64,000 nucleotides of DNA. Origin: Sneathiella limimaris (lineage in GTDB: Bacteria; Pseudomonadota; Alphaproteobacteria; Sneathiellales; Sneathiellaceae). The notes below the pieces were generated by a model. It worked only from the letters and a program-made list of their open reading frames with translations. It had not been told where the DNA came from and searched no databases. This document shows positions 40,587-48,589 of the stretch, piece by piece. Where the stretch lies: contig NZ_JABBYJ010000001.1 of the NCBI RefSeq assembly GCF_012932565.1, positions 2,480,001 to 2,544,000 on the forward strand. The letters are read 5' to 3'. The first letter of the stretch is position 1; each line of letters begins with the position of its first letter. The translations under genes were made by a program, and so were the position numbers.

Positions 40587-41996
40587 ATGACTGTTGTGAC
40601 CCGCTTTGCTCCGTCTCCTACCGGTTTTCTCCATATTGGAGGAGCTCGTACTGCCTTGTTCAACTGGCTGTTTGCAAAACACCATCAGGGAAAGTTTCTG
40701 CTACGGATTGAAGACACTGATCGGGAACGCTCTACTGAAGAAGCAATTGACGCCATTTTGGCTGGCATGAAATGGCTAGGCTTGGATTGGGACGGGGAAC
40801 CAACTTATCAGTTCTCCAGAAAAGATAGACACATTGAAATCGCCAAACAGCTCATTGATGAGGGAAAAGCCTATTATTGCTATGCCTCCAAGGAAGAGTT
40901 GCAAGAGATGCGTGAAAAAGCGCGCGAAGAAGGCCGGGCACCGGGGTATGATGGCCGTTGGCGGGACAGAGATCCATCTGAAGCTCCTGAGGGTGTTGAT
41001 CCGGTTGTTCGCTTTAAATCACCAAATGAAGGCGAAACCGTTATTCGGGATCAGGTTCAAGGCGACGTTACAATTAAAAACAGTCAACTGGATGATCTGA
41101 TCCTCCTTCGGGCTGACGGCACGCCGACATATATGTTGTCAGTAATCGTTGATGATCACGATATGGGCGTAACACATATAATTCGAGGCGATGATCACCT
41201 GACAAATGCGGCTCGTCAGATACAGCTTTATAACGCGCTGGGATGGGAAGTGCCTGTCATGGCCCATATTCCCCTAATTCATGGCCCAGACGGTGCTAAG
41301 CTGTCTAAACGCCATGGCGCTCTTGGCGTTGAGGCTTATCAGGAAATGGGATACTTGCCAGAAGCCTTGCGCAATTATCTTCTGCGGCTGGGTTGGTCAC
41401 ATGGAGATGATGAAATTATCTCTACTGAACAGGCGATCGAATGGTTCAACCTGGAAGCGATTGGGAAATCTGCCGCGCGATTTGACTTTGCAAAACTGGA
41501 AAATCTGAATGGAACCTATATCCGAAATGCAGAAGATCGCTATTTGACAGAGCTGATTAAACCCCTTCTAGAAAAGAAATTTGATTGTAAAATCAACGAC
41601 CAACAGTTTACAGCCATCGAAAATGCGATGAACGGCTTGAAAGAGAGAGCAAAATCAGTAATATCCCTTGCAGATAGCGCAGCTTTCTTACTGGCCAAAC
41701 GGCCCCTGACAATGGATGAGAAGGCGTCTAAGCTATTAGATGACAATTCAATTCTGGTCCTGCAGAAACTAGCAGATCGACTGGAAGCTCTTGGTAATTG
41801 GGATAAAGATCACATCGAAGGGGTGGTGCGGGAGACTGCCGACTTGGAAGACCTGAAGCTGGGCAAAATTGCGCAACCCTTAAGGGCAGCTTTGACAGGA
41901 ACAACAGTATCTCCCGGTATCTTTGACGTATTGGAGGTTTTGGGCAAAGAAGAGTCCATAGGCCGGATCAGAGATACAAATAAAACAGAGAGTTAA
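40587..41996 (+). CDS. gltX: Glutamate--tRNA ligase
   Basis: 469-residue class I aminoacyl-tRNA synthetase. The HIGH-type motif HIGG (16-19, in [20 protein letters not shown]), [11 protein letters not shown], the tRNA/Glu pocket [15 protein letters not shown], and the KMSKS-type loop KLSKRHG are present; the C-terminal helical bundle is of normal length. Many alphaproteobacteria carry two GltX paralogues and misacylate tRNA-Gln; which one this is cannot be decided here. Divergent from comEC over about 150 bp; gltA follows. Confidence 0.97.
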   Translation: MTVVTRFAPSPTGFLHIGGARTALFNWLFAKHHQGKFLLRIEDTDRERSTEEAIDAILAGMKWLGLDWDGEPTYQFSRKDRHIEIAKQLIDEGKAYYCYASKEELQEMREKAREEGRAPGYDGRWRDRDPSEAPEGVDPVVRFKSPNEGETVIRDQVQGDVTIKNSQLDDLILLRADGTPTYMLSVIVDDHDMGVTHIIRGDDHLTNAARQIQLYNALGWEVPVMAHIPLIHGPDGAKLSKRHGALGVEAYQEMGYLPEALRNYLLRLGWSHGDDEIISTEQAIEWFNLEAIGKSAARFDFAKLENLNGTYIRNAEDRYLTELIKPLLEKKFDCKINDQQFTAIENAMNGLKERAKSVISLADSAAFLLAKRPLTMDEKASKLLDDNSILVLQKLADRLEALGNWDKDHIEGVVRETADLEDLKLGKIAQPLRAALTGTTVSPGIFDVLEVLGKEESIGRIRDTNKTES

Positions 41997-42010
41997 GGCA
42001 AATTGCCAAT

Positions 42011-42056
42011 TTCGTAAGTATTTACGAAGCCTTTTAGCCCCCTATTCCTTGGGGGG
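42011..42056 (+). terminator. Paired small hairpins between gltX and gltA
   Basis: A 7-bp stem TTCGTAA/TTACGAA (42011-42017 with 42022-42028), followed by CTTTT, and directly after it CCCCC/GGGGG (42038-42042 with 42051-42055). The first is a weak candidate gltX terminator; the second lacks a U tract and may belong to the gltA leader. The 119-bp gap must also hold the gltA promoter, which I could not locate. Confidence 0.35.
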
Positions 42057-42115
42057 TGTCAATATAGTCGAGACCAGCACCTATCCGTTGGTTTCCAATA
42101 CAGAGGAATATTTTT

Positions 42116-43420
42116 ATGAGTGGCTCTAAAGAAAACGGTACAGTCCAACTCAATGAAGGCTCTTCCAATACGGATTTGCCTATGCTTGAAGGAACTGTAG
42201 GCCCGAAAGTAATCGATATCCGCAAGTTGTATGCGCAAACAGGTCACTTTACCTACGATCCTGGTTTTACCTCCACCGCTTCTTGTGACTCAGCAATTAC
42301 CTTTATTGACGGTGAAAAAGGTATCCTGATGCATCGGGGATACAAAATTGAAGAGCTAGCTTCTCAGAGCGATTTTACTGAGGTCTGCTACCTTCTGTTG
42401 AAAGGCGAGTTGCCAAACGCTGAGCAGAAAGCAAAATTCTCAAAAGACATCACCTATCACACCATGTTGCATGAGCAGCTGACACAATTCTTTAAAGGAT
42501 TCCGTCGGGATGCGCATCCAATGGCCATTATGGTTGGTGTTGTTGGTGCACTGTCAGCCTTCTATCACGATAGCACTGACATTAATGATCCACATCAGCG
42601 GATGATTGCAAGCTATCGCCTGATTGCGAAGATGCCAACGATTGCTGCAATGGCCTACAAATACTCTGTTGGTCAGCCATTTATCTATCCAAATAATGAA
42701 CTGTCATATGCAGAAAATTTCTTGCACATGACGTTTAGCGTTCCTGCAGAAAACTATAAACTTTCCCCAACTTTGGCGAAAGCAATGGACCGGATCTTCA
42801 TTCTGCATGCTGATCATGAACAGAACGCTTCAACATCTACAGTTCGTCTGGCAGGCTCTTCTGGCGCGAACCCATTTGCTTGTATTGCAGCTGGTATTGC
42901 TTGTCTCTGGGGTCCTGCTCATGGTGGCGCGAATGAGGCCGTTCTTGCCATGTTGGAAGAAATCGGCTCTGTCGATCGTGTTCCTGAATTTATTCAGAAA
43001 GCCAAAGACAAAAATGATCCATTCCGTCTCATGGGCTTTGGTCACCGGGTCTACAAAAACTACGATCCACGTGCGAAAGTTATGCAGCAGACTTGTTACG
43101 AGGTTCTTGACGAACTGGGTATCAAGGATGAGCCAATGCTTAAACTGGCAATGGAACTGGAGCGGATTGCTCTGGAAGATGAATATTTTGTAGAGAAGAA
43201 ACTGTTCCCGAATGTGGACTTCTACTCAGGTATCATTCTGAAAGCTATGGGCTTCCCAACAAGCATGTTCACAGTGCTATTCGCCCTTGCCCGGACAGTT
43301 GGCTGGGTTGCACAGTGGAACGAAATGATGGAAGATCCTGGACAGAAAATTGGTCGTCCGCGTCAGCTTTACACTGGCTATGCTGAACGTCCGTTCGTAC
43401 CATTGGTCAAACGGAAATAA
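42116..43420 (+). CDS. gltA: Citrate synthase (type II)
   Basis: 434 residues, the length of the hexameric, NADH-sensitive Gram-negative type. Condenses acetyl-CoA and oxaloacetate. Motifs: [53 protein letters not shown] with the catalytic His, [14 protein letters not shown] and [13 protein letters not shown] with the catalytic Asp nearby. AGAGGA precedes the ATG by about 9 nt. It uses the acetyl-CoA made by the Pdh complex encoded elsewhere in the window. Confidence 0.98.
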   Translation: MSGSKENGTVQLNEGSSNTDLPMLEGTVGPKVIDIRKLYAQTGHFTYDPGFTSTASCDSAITFIDGEKGILMHRGYKIEELASQSDFTEVCYLLLKGELPNAEQKAKFSKDITYHTMLHEQLTQFFKGFRRDAHPMAIMVGVVGALSAFYHDSTDINDPHQRMIASYRLIAKMPTIAAMAYKYSVGQPFIYPNNELSYAENFLHMTFSVPAENYKLSPTLAKAMDRIFILHADHEQNASTSTVRLAGSSGANPFACIAAGIACLWGPAHGGANEAVLAMLEEIGSVDRVPEFIQKAKDKNDPFRLMGFGHRVYKNYDPRAKVMQQTCYEVLDELGIKDEPMLKLAMELERIALEDEYFVEKKLFPNVDFYSGIILKAMGFPTSMFTVLFALARTVGWVAQWNEMMEDPGQKIGRPRQLYTGYAERPFVPLVKRK

Positions 43421-43463
43421 GACCCAAAATGCGCTCCAACTTTTCAGCTCAAGCAAAGCTGAA

Positions 43464-43485
43464 CCCTTCGGTACCCACCGAAGGG
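43464..43485 (+). terminator. Strong hairpin downstream of gltA
   Basis: Perfect 9-bp stem CCCTTCGGT/ACCGAAGGG with loop ACCC (43464-43472 with 43477-43485), about 44 nt after the gltA stop. No U run follows; instead AAGGAG and a small ORF do. It may be a 3'-end stabiliser, a weak terminator, or part of the leader of the small ORF. Confidence 0.5.
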
Positions 43486-43503
43486 AAGGAGCGTTCGCGT
43501 AAA

Positions 43504-43626
43504 ATGGTTCTGAAAGCGGTGAACGATAATCGGGCACCGCTTTCTTATTATCTCAAAAAATCTGTGATTTGGTTAGCCCCTGCAACAGGTTTGGCTATTT
43601 TTTTGGTTGCCTGGCTATCCAGCTAA
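43504..43626 (+). CDS. Small single-pass membrane protein (hypothetical)
   Basis: 40-codon ORF starting MVLKAVNDNRAPLSYY, a style common for short alphaproteobacterial membrane proteins, then basic residues and one hydrophobic helix (VIWLAPATGLAIFLVAWL). AAGGAG lies 12 nt upstream, slightly far. The same frame is open back to an ATG at 43429 (65 codons), but that extension would run through the 43464-43485 hairpin and looks less protein-like. It ends by overlapping convergent lpxB by 4 bp. Function unknown; being real is plausible, not proven. Confidence 0.45.
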   Translation: MVLKAVNDNRAPLSYYLKKSVIWLAPATGLAIFLVAWLSS

Positions 43627-44807
43627 ACTTCGATACTTGACACTTCAAGCACTGTTTTCGCTGCTTTATCGGCAGGTCTTATATTTTTCTCTTGCAGTAA
43701 TTGGACAGCTTCGTTGTACCCCTTTAACTGCTTTTGACGTGCACTTTTCTCTGACAATAAGGTTTCCAGTGCAGGAACCAAAAGCTCTGCCCGGCAATTG
43801 TCCAAAAGATATTCAGGAACGATTTCTGATTTCAACAGAATATTGACTAGGTTCACATAGTCTAGTTTTATCAAGCGCTTAGCTAAAAAAGCCGTTATCG
43901 GATGCATTCTATAAGCGATGACGCTTGGAAGCTTGGCGAGTGCCAATTCCAAACCAACAGTTCCTGAGGCTGCAAGTGCCACTTTAGCCGCAGCCATAGC
44001 ATCATATTTATCTTGCTCGTTATCAATTAGGGTAACTGGGACAGACCAATTTTCAACAGTTTCGCGAACAATTTCAGCACTCTTTCCAACAATCGGCATA
44101 ACGACTTTTAGATCTGAATGTTTGGTTGAAAGGTTCTGCACAACTAATTGAAATATCGGTAGATGTCGTGTTACTTCACTTCGACGACTGCCCGGCAGAA
44201 CCATGAGAATTGGATCTTCTTTTACGGCCGGAAATTTGGATCGAAATCTTAAATAGTCTCCGTTATCGGCGCCGCTATCTAAAATTGAGTGCCCTACAAA
44301 AGTAGAATCTAATCCCTCTTTTTCAAAATAAGGTGGCTCGAACGGCAACAGCGTCAAAAGATGATCATACAAAGCAGCTATCTTTTTAGCTCTTCCCGGC
44401 CGCCAAGCCCATACTGAGGGGGCTACGTAGTGAAGTTTTGGAAAATTAACGCCTTGTAATTTTGCGGCAACCCGAAAACTAAAATCCGGGGCATCTATAG
44501 AGATGAAAGCATCAGGGTTATGAGTTCTAGCTGCTTTTGCAGTTTGCCTGATCCGCCTGAGGAGATTTCCTAGATTAGGGATCACTTCGGCGACACCCAT
44601 AACGGTCAACTCCTCCATCGGAAACAAGCTTTTCAGGCCTTCCTGGAGCATCAAGGGACCGCCAACACCATAGAACCTCGCTTGAGCGGTATCGGGTAAT
44701 CTGGATTTGATGGCTGACATCAGGCGCGCGCCTAAGACGTCGCCGGATGGCTCCCCGGCGATCAGAAAAAAAGTAACCTGTTTTTGATCTGTCCCCCGGG
44801 CATCCAT
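43623..44807 (-). CDS. lpxB: Lipid-A-disaccharide synthase
   Basis: 394-residue GT-B glycosyltransferase joining UDP-2,3-diacylglucosamine to lipid X. Family motifs: FLIAGEPSGDVLGARL, VMGVAEVIPNLGNLLRR, SIDAPDFSFRVA, YVAPSVWAWRPGRAKK, LPGSRRSEVTRHLPIF and AASGTVGLELAL. The start overlaps the lpxI stop by one base (TAATG). Last gene of the lipid A cluster. Confidence 0.97.
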   Translation of the reverse strand: MDARGTDQKQVTFFLIAGEPSGDVLGARLMSAIKSRLPDTAQARFYGVGGPLMLQEGLKSLFPMEELTVMGVAEVIPNLGNLLRRIRQTAKAARTHNPDAFISIDAPDFSFRVAAKLQGVNFPKLHYVAPSVWAWRPGRAKKIAALYDHLLTLLPFEPPYFEKEGLDSTFVGHSILDSGADNGDYLRFRSKFPAVKEDPILMVLPGSRRSEVTRHLPIFQLVVQNLSTKHSDLKVVMPIVGKSAEIVRETVENWSVPVTLIDNEQDKYDAMAAAKVALAASGTVGLELALAKLPSVIAYRMHPITAFLAKRLIKLDYVNLVNILLKSEIVPEYLLDNCRAELLVPALETLLSEKSARQKQLKGYNEAVQLLQEKNIRPADKAAKTVLEVSSIEV

Positions 44808-45676
44808 TAATCTTGCTTTCGACTGAGAGCGAAGAGAAACAGGCCGGCATCATCCGCAGCTTTGATAATATTATCTTTATCTATAAGCAACGTATTCTCG
44901 GCTTCTATGGCAATACCTTTCAATCCTGCTTTTCTGGCTTGAGAAACAGTAGCAACCCCTATTGCCGGCATATCCGCCCTGAGTTCCTGTTCAGGTTTGG
45001 GTAATTTTACCAAAACGCCTGCTGGCTCTTCCCATTTTAAGGTTGAGCATCTTTCCAGCATGCTTTTAGTTCCTTCGGCAGCCTCCACGGCCAGGACATA
45101 ACCGTTTCGCACGACAACGGCCTGACCAATGTCTAATCTGCCGATTACCTCCAGAACTTCCCTGCCCTTCGCTATGTCGTCCAAATCCTGTTCAGTGGGA
45201 TTATAGGTTCCAAGGGTACCACTTGAGGTCAGGAATGAATTTTCCAGTTCGTGAGGGCCCACCACTTTAAAACCATTTTCTTCGATAAATTCGGTGATTG
45301 CTCTCAACAACCCATCATCACCCTTGCTTAAAGCCCCCCCAATTCGGGTTAACAGTTTCATGCCTTGGGCATCCGGCAAGATATTTTTAAAGTTTGGACG
45401 ATTGACGGGGCCACAGAGAGTAACTGTTCGACAGTTGTTCTGTTTTAGAAGTTTAAGAAACTTTCCAATTTTTGTTATGGCGACAGTTTCAGTTGAAAAC
45501 TCTTTATAATCAGAGGGGTCTGCCTCACCTTTCACCAATATTATGAAAAGTTCGCGTCCTTCTTGTTTCAGCTTTTTAGCCAACAGCAAGGGCAATTCCC
45601 CCTGCCCAGCTATTAAACCAATTGGACCGTCGTCTAAGCAGTTAGGGTTGGCAGAAACCACGTTTTGACTCCCCAT
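44807..45676 (-). CDS. lpxI: UDP-2,3-diacylglucosamine pyrophosphatase LpxI
   Basis: 289 residues. Cleaves UDP-2,3-diacylglucosamine to lipid X; LpxI replaces LpxH in alphaproteobacteria. Motifs: IGLIAGQGELPLLLAKKL, TLCGPVNRPNF, GDDGLLRAITEFIEENGFKVVGPHEL and RNGYVLAVEAAEGTKSML. The long ORF starts at ATG 45676, overlapping lpxA by 35 bp; an in-frame GTG at 45661 with GGGGAG 6-7 nt upstream is an equally good or better start. Flanking lpxA and lpxB confirm the role. Confidence 0.94.
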   Translation of the reverse strand: MGSQNVVSANPNCLDDGPIGLIAGQGELPLLLAKKLKQEGRELFIILVKGEADPSDYKEFSTETVAITKIGKFLKLLKQNNCRTVTLCGPVNRPNFKNILPDAQGMKLLTRIGGALSKGDDGLLRAITEFIEENGFKVVGPHELENSFLTSSGTLGTYNPTEQDLDDIAKGREVLEVIGRLDIGQAVVVRNGYVLAVEAAEGTKSMLERCSTLKWEEPAGVLVKLPKPEQELRADMPAIGVATVSQARKAGLKGIAIEAENTLLIDKDNIIKAADDAGLFLFALSRKQD

Positions 45677-46424
45677 TGATGAATTCGATCACCTGTTTAA
45701 CAACGGACGACTGGGGGTATTTCTGAGTTACAAGCTGGATACGATCCTGGAAAGTTCCATCTTCAGTAAATAGATCTTTATAGGCATTTCGCATGGCGTG
45801 AATTTCTTCCCGCGGAAAATTACGACGCTTCATACCCGTCAGATTAAGACCTGCAAGCACTGCCCGATTTCCTGTTGCAGAACCAAACGGAATGATGTCT
45901 GTCTCCACTCCTGATGCTCCGCCAATCATGGCATGAGCCCCGATGCGCACAAACTGATGGACAGCGGACAATCCACCAATAATGGCGAAATCTTCAATAA
46001 TAACATGCCCACCTAGCGTGGCATTATTCACAAGAATAACATGATCTCCGATCAAGCAATCATGAGCAACATGGGCTGCAACCATCAACAGACAATCATT
46101 GCCAACGCGTGTAATGGAGCCCCCACCTTCTGTTCCGGGATTAATAGTCACATGTTCTCGGATCGTACACCGATCCCCGATGATAACTTCACTATCTTCA
46201 CCATGAAACTTAAGATCCTGCGGGGCATGCCCGATCGATGAAAACGGATAGATTACACAGTTGTCACCTATTGTTGTGCGACCAGCAACAGACACATGGG
46301 ATTTTAACTCAGAACCAGCACCTATTTTAACGCCACTTTCTATAACGCAATAAGGGCCAATCTTCGCAGTTGGATCTATAACAGCACCATCTTCAATAAC
46401 GGCGCTTTGGTGAATGTGGGACAT
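45642..46424 (-). CDS. lpxA: UDP-N-acetylglucosamine acyltransferase LpxA
   Basis: 260-residue left-handed beta-helix acyltransferase, first step of lipid A synthesis. Hexapeptide repeats run through the first 190 residues; the catalytic histidine is H121 in MVAAHVAHDC, and GHAPQDLKFHGE and GLNLTGMKRRNFPREEI are family hallmarks. The C-terminal helical domain is complete. It lies 99 bp after fabZ and overlaps lpxI. Confidence 0.98.
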   Translation of the reverse strand: MSHIHQSAVIEDGAVIDPTAKIGPYCVIESGVKIGAGSELKSHVSVAGRTTIGDNCVIYPFSSIGHAPQDLKFHGEDSEVIIGDRCTIREHVTINPGTEGGGSITRVGNDCLLMVAAHVAHDCLIGDHVILVNNATLGGHVIIEDFAIIGGLSAVHQFVRIGAHAMIGGASGVETDIIPFGSATGNRAVLAGLNLTGMKRRNFPREEIHAMRNAYKDLFTEDGTFQDRIQLVTQKYPQSSVVKQVIEFINGESKRGFCQP

Positions 46425-46523
46425 AACAATGTGGCCTACTTAAAAGAAACTATGCCATAGCTAACAACTGATTGCCTTTTAGACAAATCACGTGTTGTTA
46501 CATCGCATTACGATTAGAATGTC

Positions 46524-46988
46524 TTAGTCAGTAATCATCGCCGCAAATTCGGCTTCGGCAACCTTAGAGCCTTCAACTTCAACTATGCCCGTAAACTTCC
46601 AAACTGGGCCCCGCTGTTGTTTTTTGGTGACTTTAATCTCGAGAGTATCACCTGGTGTTACTGGCCGCCTGAAACGAGCATTATCAATGGACATAAATAG
46701 CACGTGCTTATTCGCTCCCACTGCATCCAGTGTTTTAATGACTAGAACAGCAGCTGTCTGCGCCATGGCCTCGACAATCATTACACCCGGCATAATTGGT
46801 CTGCCGGGAAAATGGCCTTGGAATTGAGGCTCATTGACCGTCACATTTTTAATACCGGTAGCAGAAGTGTCTGGAACAAGATCCTTAACGCGATCGACCA
46901 AAAGCAAAGGATACCGATGAGGCAGCATATTTAGAATATCCACAATCTCGATTGTATCCACAGTGGTCTTCTCTGTAGCCTCAGTCAT
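46524..46988 (-). CDS. fabZ: 3-hydroxyacyl-ACP dehydratase FabZ
   Basis: 154-residue hot-dog-fold enzyme dehydrating 3-hydroxyacyl-ACP in fatty acid synthesis. The catalytic pair is H59 in QGHFPGRPIMPGV and E73 in VEAMAQ; MLPHRYPLLLVDRV opens the fold. It competes with LpxA/LpxD for hydroxyacyl-ACP, which explains its position between them. The start overlaps the lpxD stop by 4 bp. Confidence 0.98.
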   Translation of the reverse strand: MTEATEKTTVDTIEIVDILNMLPHRYPLLLVDRVKDLVPDTSATGIKNVTVNEPQFQGHFPGRPIMPGVMIVEAMAQTAAVLVIKTLDAVGANKHVLFMSIDNARFRRPVTPGDTLEIKVTKKQQRGPVWKFTGIVEVEGSKVAEAEFAAMITD

Positions 46989-48013
46989 TCCTTTTTTCCT
47001 TTAGGTTTAGAAAGTTTGCTTAACGTCGCAATTGATCTGAAAAATTCTTTTCGGGGTCGAGCTGGAAAGCCTGCATATACCTGCCCCGGTGGGATATCTG
47101 ATATCACACCAGATTTGGCAGTAACTTGAGTGCCCATCCCAATTTTGATGTGTCCTGCAAGTCCAACCTGCCCCCCAAGGACCACAAAATCCTCTAACAC
47201 GGAACTTCCAGAAACACCGGTTTGTGCGGCCAGGATACATCCTCGTCCCATCTGGACATTATGGCCAATCTGACAAAGATTGTCGATCCAGCACCCATCA
47301 CCAATTATTGTGTCGGGCCCGGCACCACGGTCTATGGCCGTGTTTGCTCCTATTTCAACATTGCTGCCGATAAGAACCCGACCTAATTGTGGGATCTTTA
47401 TGTGTCCTGATGGGTCTGGGGCAAACCCAAATCCGTCGCACCCAATTCGAACCCCAGAATGCAAAGTTACATTGTCACCAATATGACAAGCCTGCAGACT
47501 AACTTGAGAGGAAATTATACAATTCCGACCAAGTTTGACGCCCTCCTCGATTGACACTTGATTTTTGATGATAGTATCTCTGCCAATACGAACATTTTCC
47601 CCGATAATGGAGTACGCACCGATAGAAACATTTTCTCCTATCCGTGCAGTCGGCGCAATGACAGCCGTTGGGTGGATTTCACCAGTAGACTTTTCAGCTG
47701 GATAAAAATGCTGCGCGATTTTTGCATAAGACTTGTAAGGATCACCTGAAACCAGAACCGCAATGCCTTCAGGTGCGTGTTGAACCTGTTTTTCTGAAAT
47801 AATGCAGGCAGACGCTTTTGTGGTTTTAAAAACTTCCACATATTTTGGATTACTGAGAAAACTAATTTCACCTGGGCCGGCCTGATCCAGTGAACCAACG
47901 TCAATAATCATCAGTTCAGACAAATCACTATTCAGAAGTGTTGCTCCAGAAATATCCGCTAATTCCTGAAGACGAAAAGGCCCCTCTTTTTTGAAAAAGC
48001 TTGCATCCGCCAT
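46985..48013 (-). CDS. lpxD: UDP-3-O-acylglucosamine N-acyltransferase LpxD
   Basis: 342 residues. Adds the N-linked hydroxyacyl chain to UDP-3-O-acylglucosamine. An N-terminal uridine-binding domain (about 1-100, GEISFLSNPKYVEVFKTTKA) is followed by about ten hexapeptide turns; the catalytic histidine is in NLCQIGHNVQMG. The C-terminus has a short helix with PARPRKEFFRSIATL. Overlaps both neighbours (TGATG with skp, 4 bp with fabZ). Confidence 0.97.
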   Translation of the reverse strand: MADASFFKKEGPFRLQELADISGATLLNSDLSELMIIDVGSLDQAGPGEISFLSNPKYVEVFKTTKASACIISEKQVQHAPEGIAVLVSGDPYKSYAKIAQHFYPAEKSTGEIHPTAVIAPTARIGENVSIGAYSIIGENVRIGRDTIIKNQVSIEEGVKLGRNCIISSQVSLQACHIGDNVTLHSGVRIGCDGFGFAPDPSGHIKIPQLGRVLIGSNVEIGANTAIDRGAGPDTIIGDGCWIDNLCQIGHNVQMGRGCILAAQTGVSGSSVLEDFVVLGGQVGLAGHIKIGMGTQVTAKSGVISDIPPGQVYAGFPARPRKEFFRSIATLSKLSKPKGKKE

Positions 48014-48579
48014 CAGTTAGCCTGCGATAAAGGAACGATTTCCAGTTTCAATGACTTAAGCTGTGTATTTAAACGTTTAATAACCTCATCTGAGATATTC
48101 AGGCTTTTGACCCCAAAAATGATGTTACTTTTTTCCACTATCATGGTTGCGCCGACCGCGTTCGCAATGTCTGAAACAATGGGCTCCATTGTTTTTTCAA
48201 TCTTTCGGATGGCAACTGACCGACTTCGCGCTAGTTGTTGTACCTTTTTCTGGTAGTCATTGCGATAACTAGCCCCCTTCCGGTTCAGATCGTCGACCTT
48301 TTGCCGGAAAACTTCAGGCGCTAAAATTGCCCGTTGTTCGTTCAATTTCTGCTGTTCTTCCCTGAAAGTTTGTTCCTGAGCCTGAACGTCTGTCTTAAGT
48401 TTTTGATCCGCTGTTTTCAATTGCCGATCAATATCCTGCATTGCGAGGGAATTTATCAGGACCTTACCCAGGTCAAGAACTGCAATTCTTTGCCCTTCTT
48501 CTGCCGACAAATTTGCTGTCGTCAATACCAAAAGGACTGGCAGTAAAGCCATTATCTGTTTTATTCGATAAATCATCAT
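48013..48579 (-). CDS. skp: OmpH/Skp family periplasmic chaperone
   Basis: 188 residues with a Sec signal peptide (MALLPVLLVLTTANLSAEEG, cleavage about residues 24-27) followed by a beta-strand core and the long antiparallel coiled coil of Skp (KTADQKLKTDVQAQEQTFRE, AYRNDYQKKVQQLARSRS-like charged helices). Holds unfolded outer-membrane proteins for BamA, which is encoded 10 bp upstream. Two adjacent ATGs (48579, 48576) are possible starts. Confidence 0.92.
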   Translation of the reverse strand: MMIYRIKQIMALLPVLLVLTTANLSAEEGQRIAVLDLGKVLINSLAMQDIDRQLKTADQKLKTDVQAQEQTFREEQQKLNEQRAILAPEVFRQKVDDLNRKGASYRNDYQKKVQQLARSRSVAIRKIEKTMEPIVSDIANAVGATMIVEKSNIIFGVKSLNISDEVIKRLNTQLKSLKLEIVPLSQAN

Positions 48580-48589
48580 AACAGTCTAA

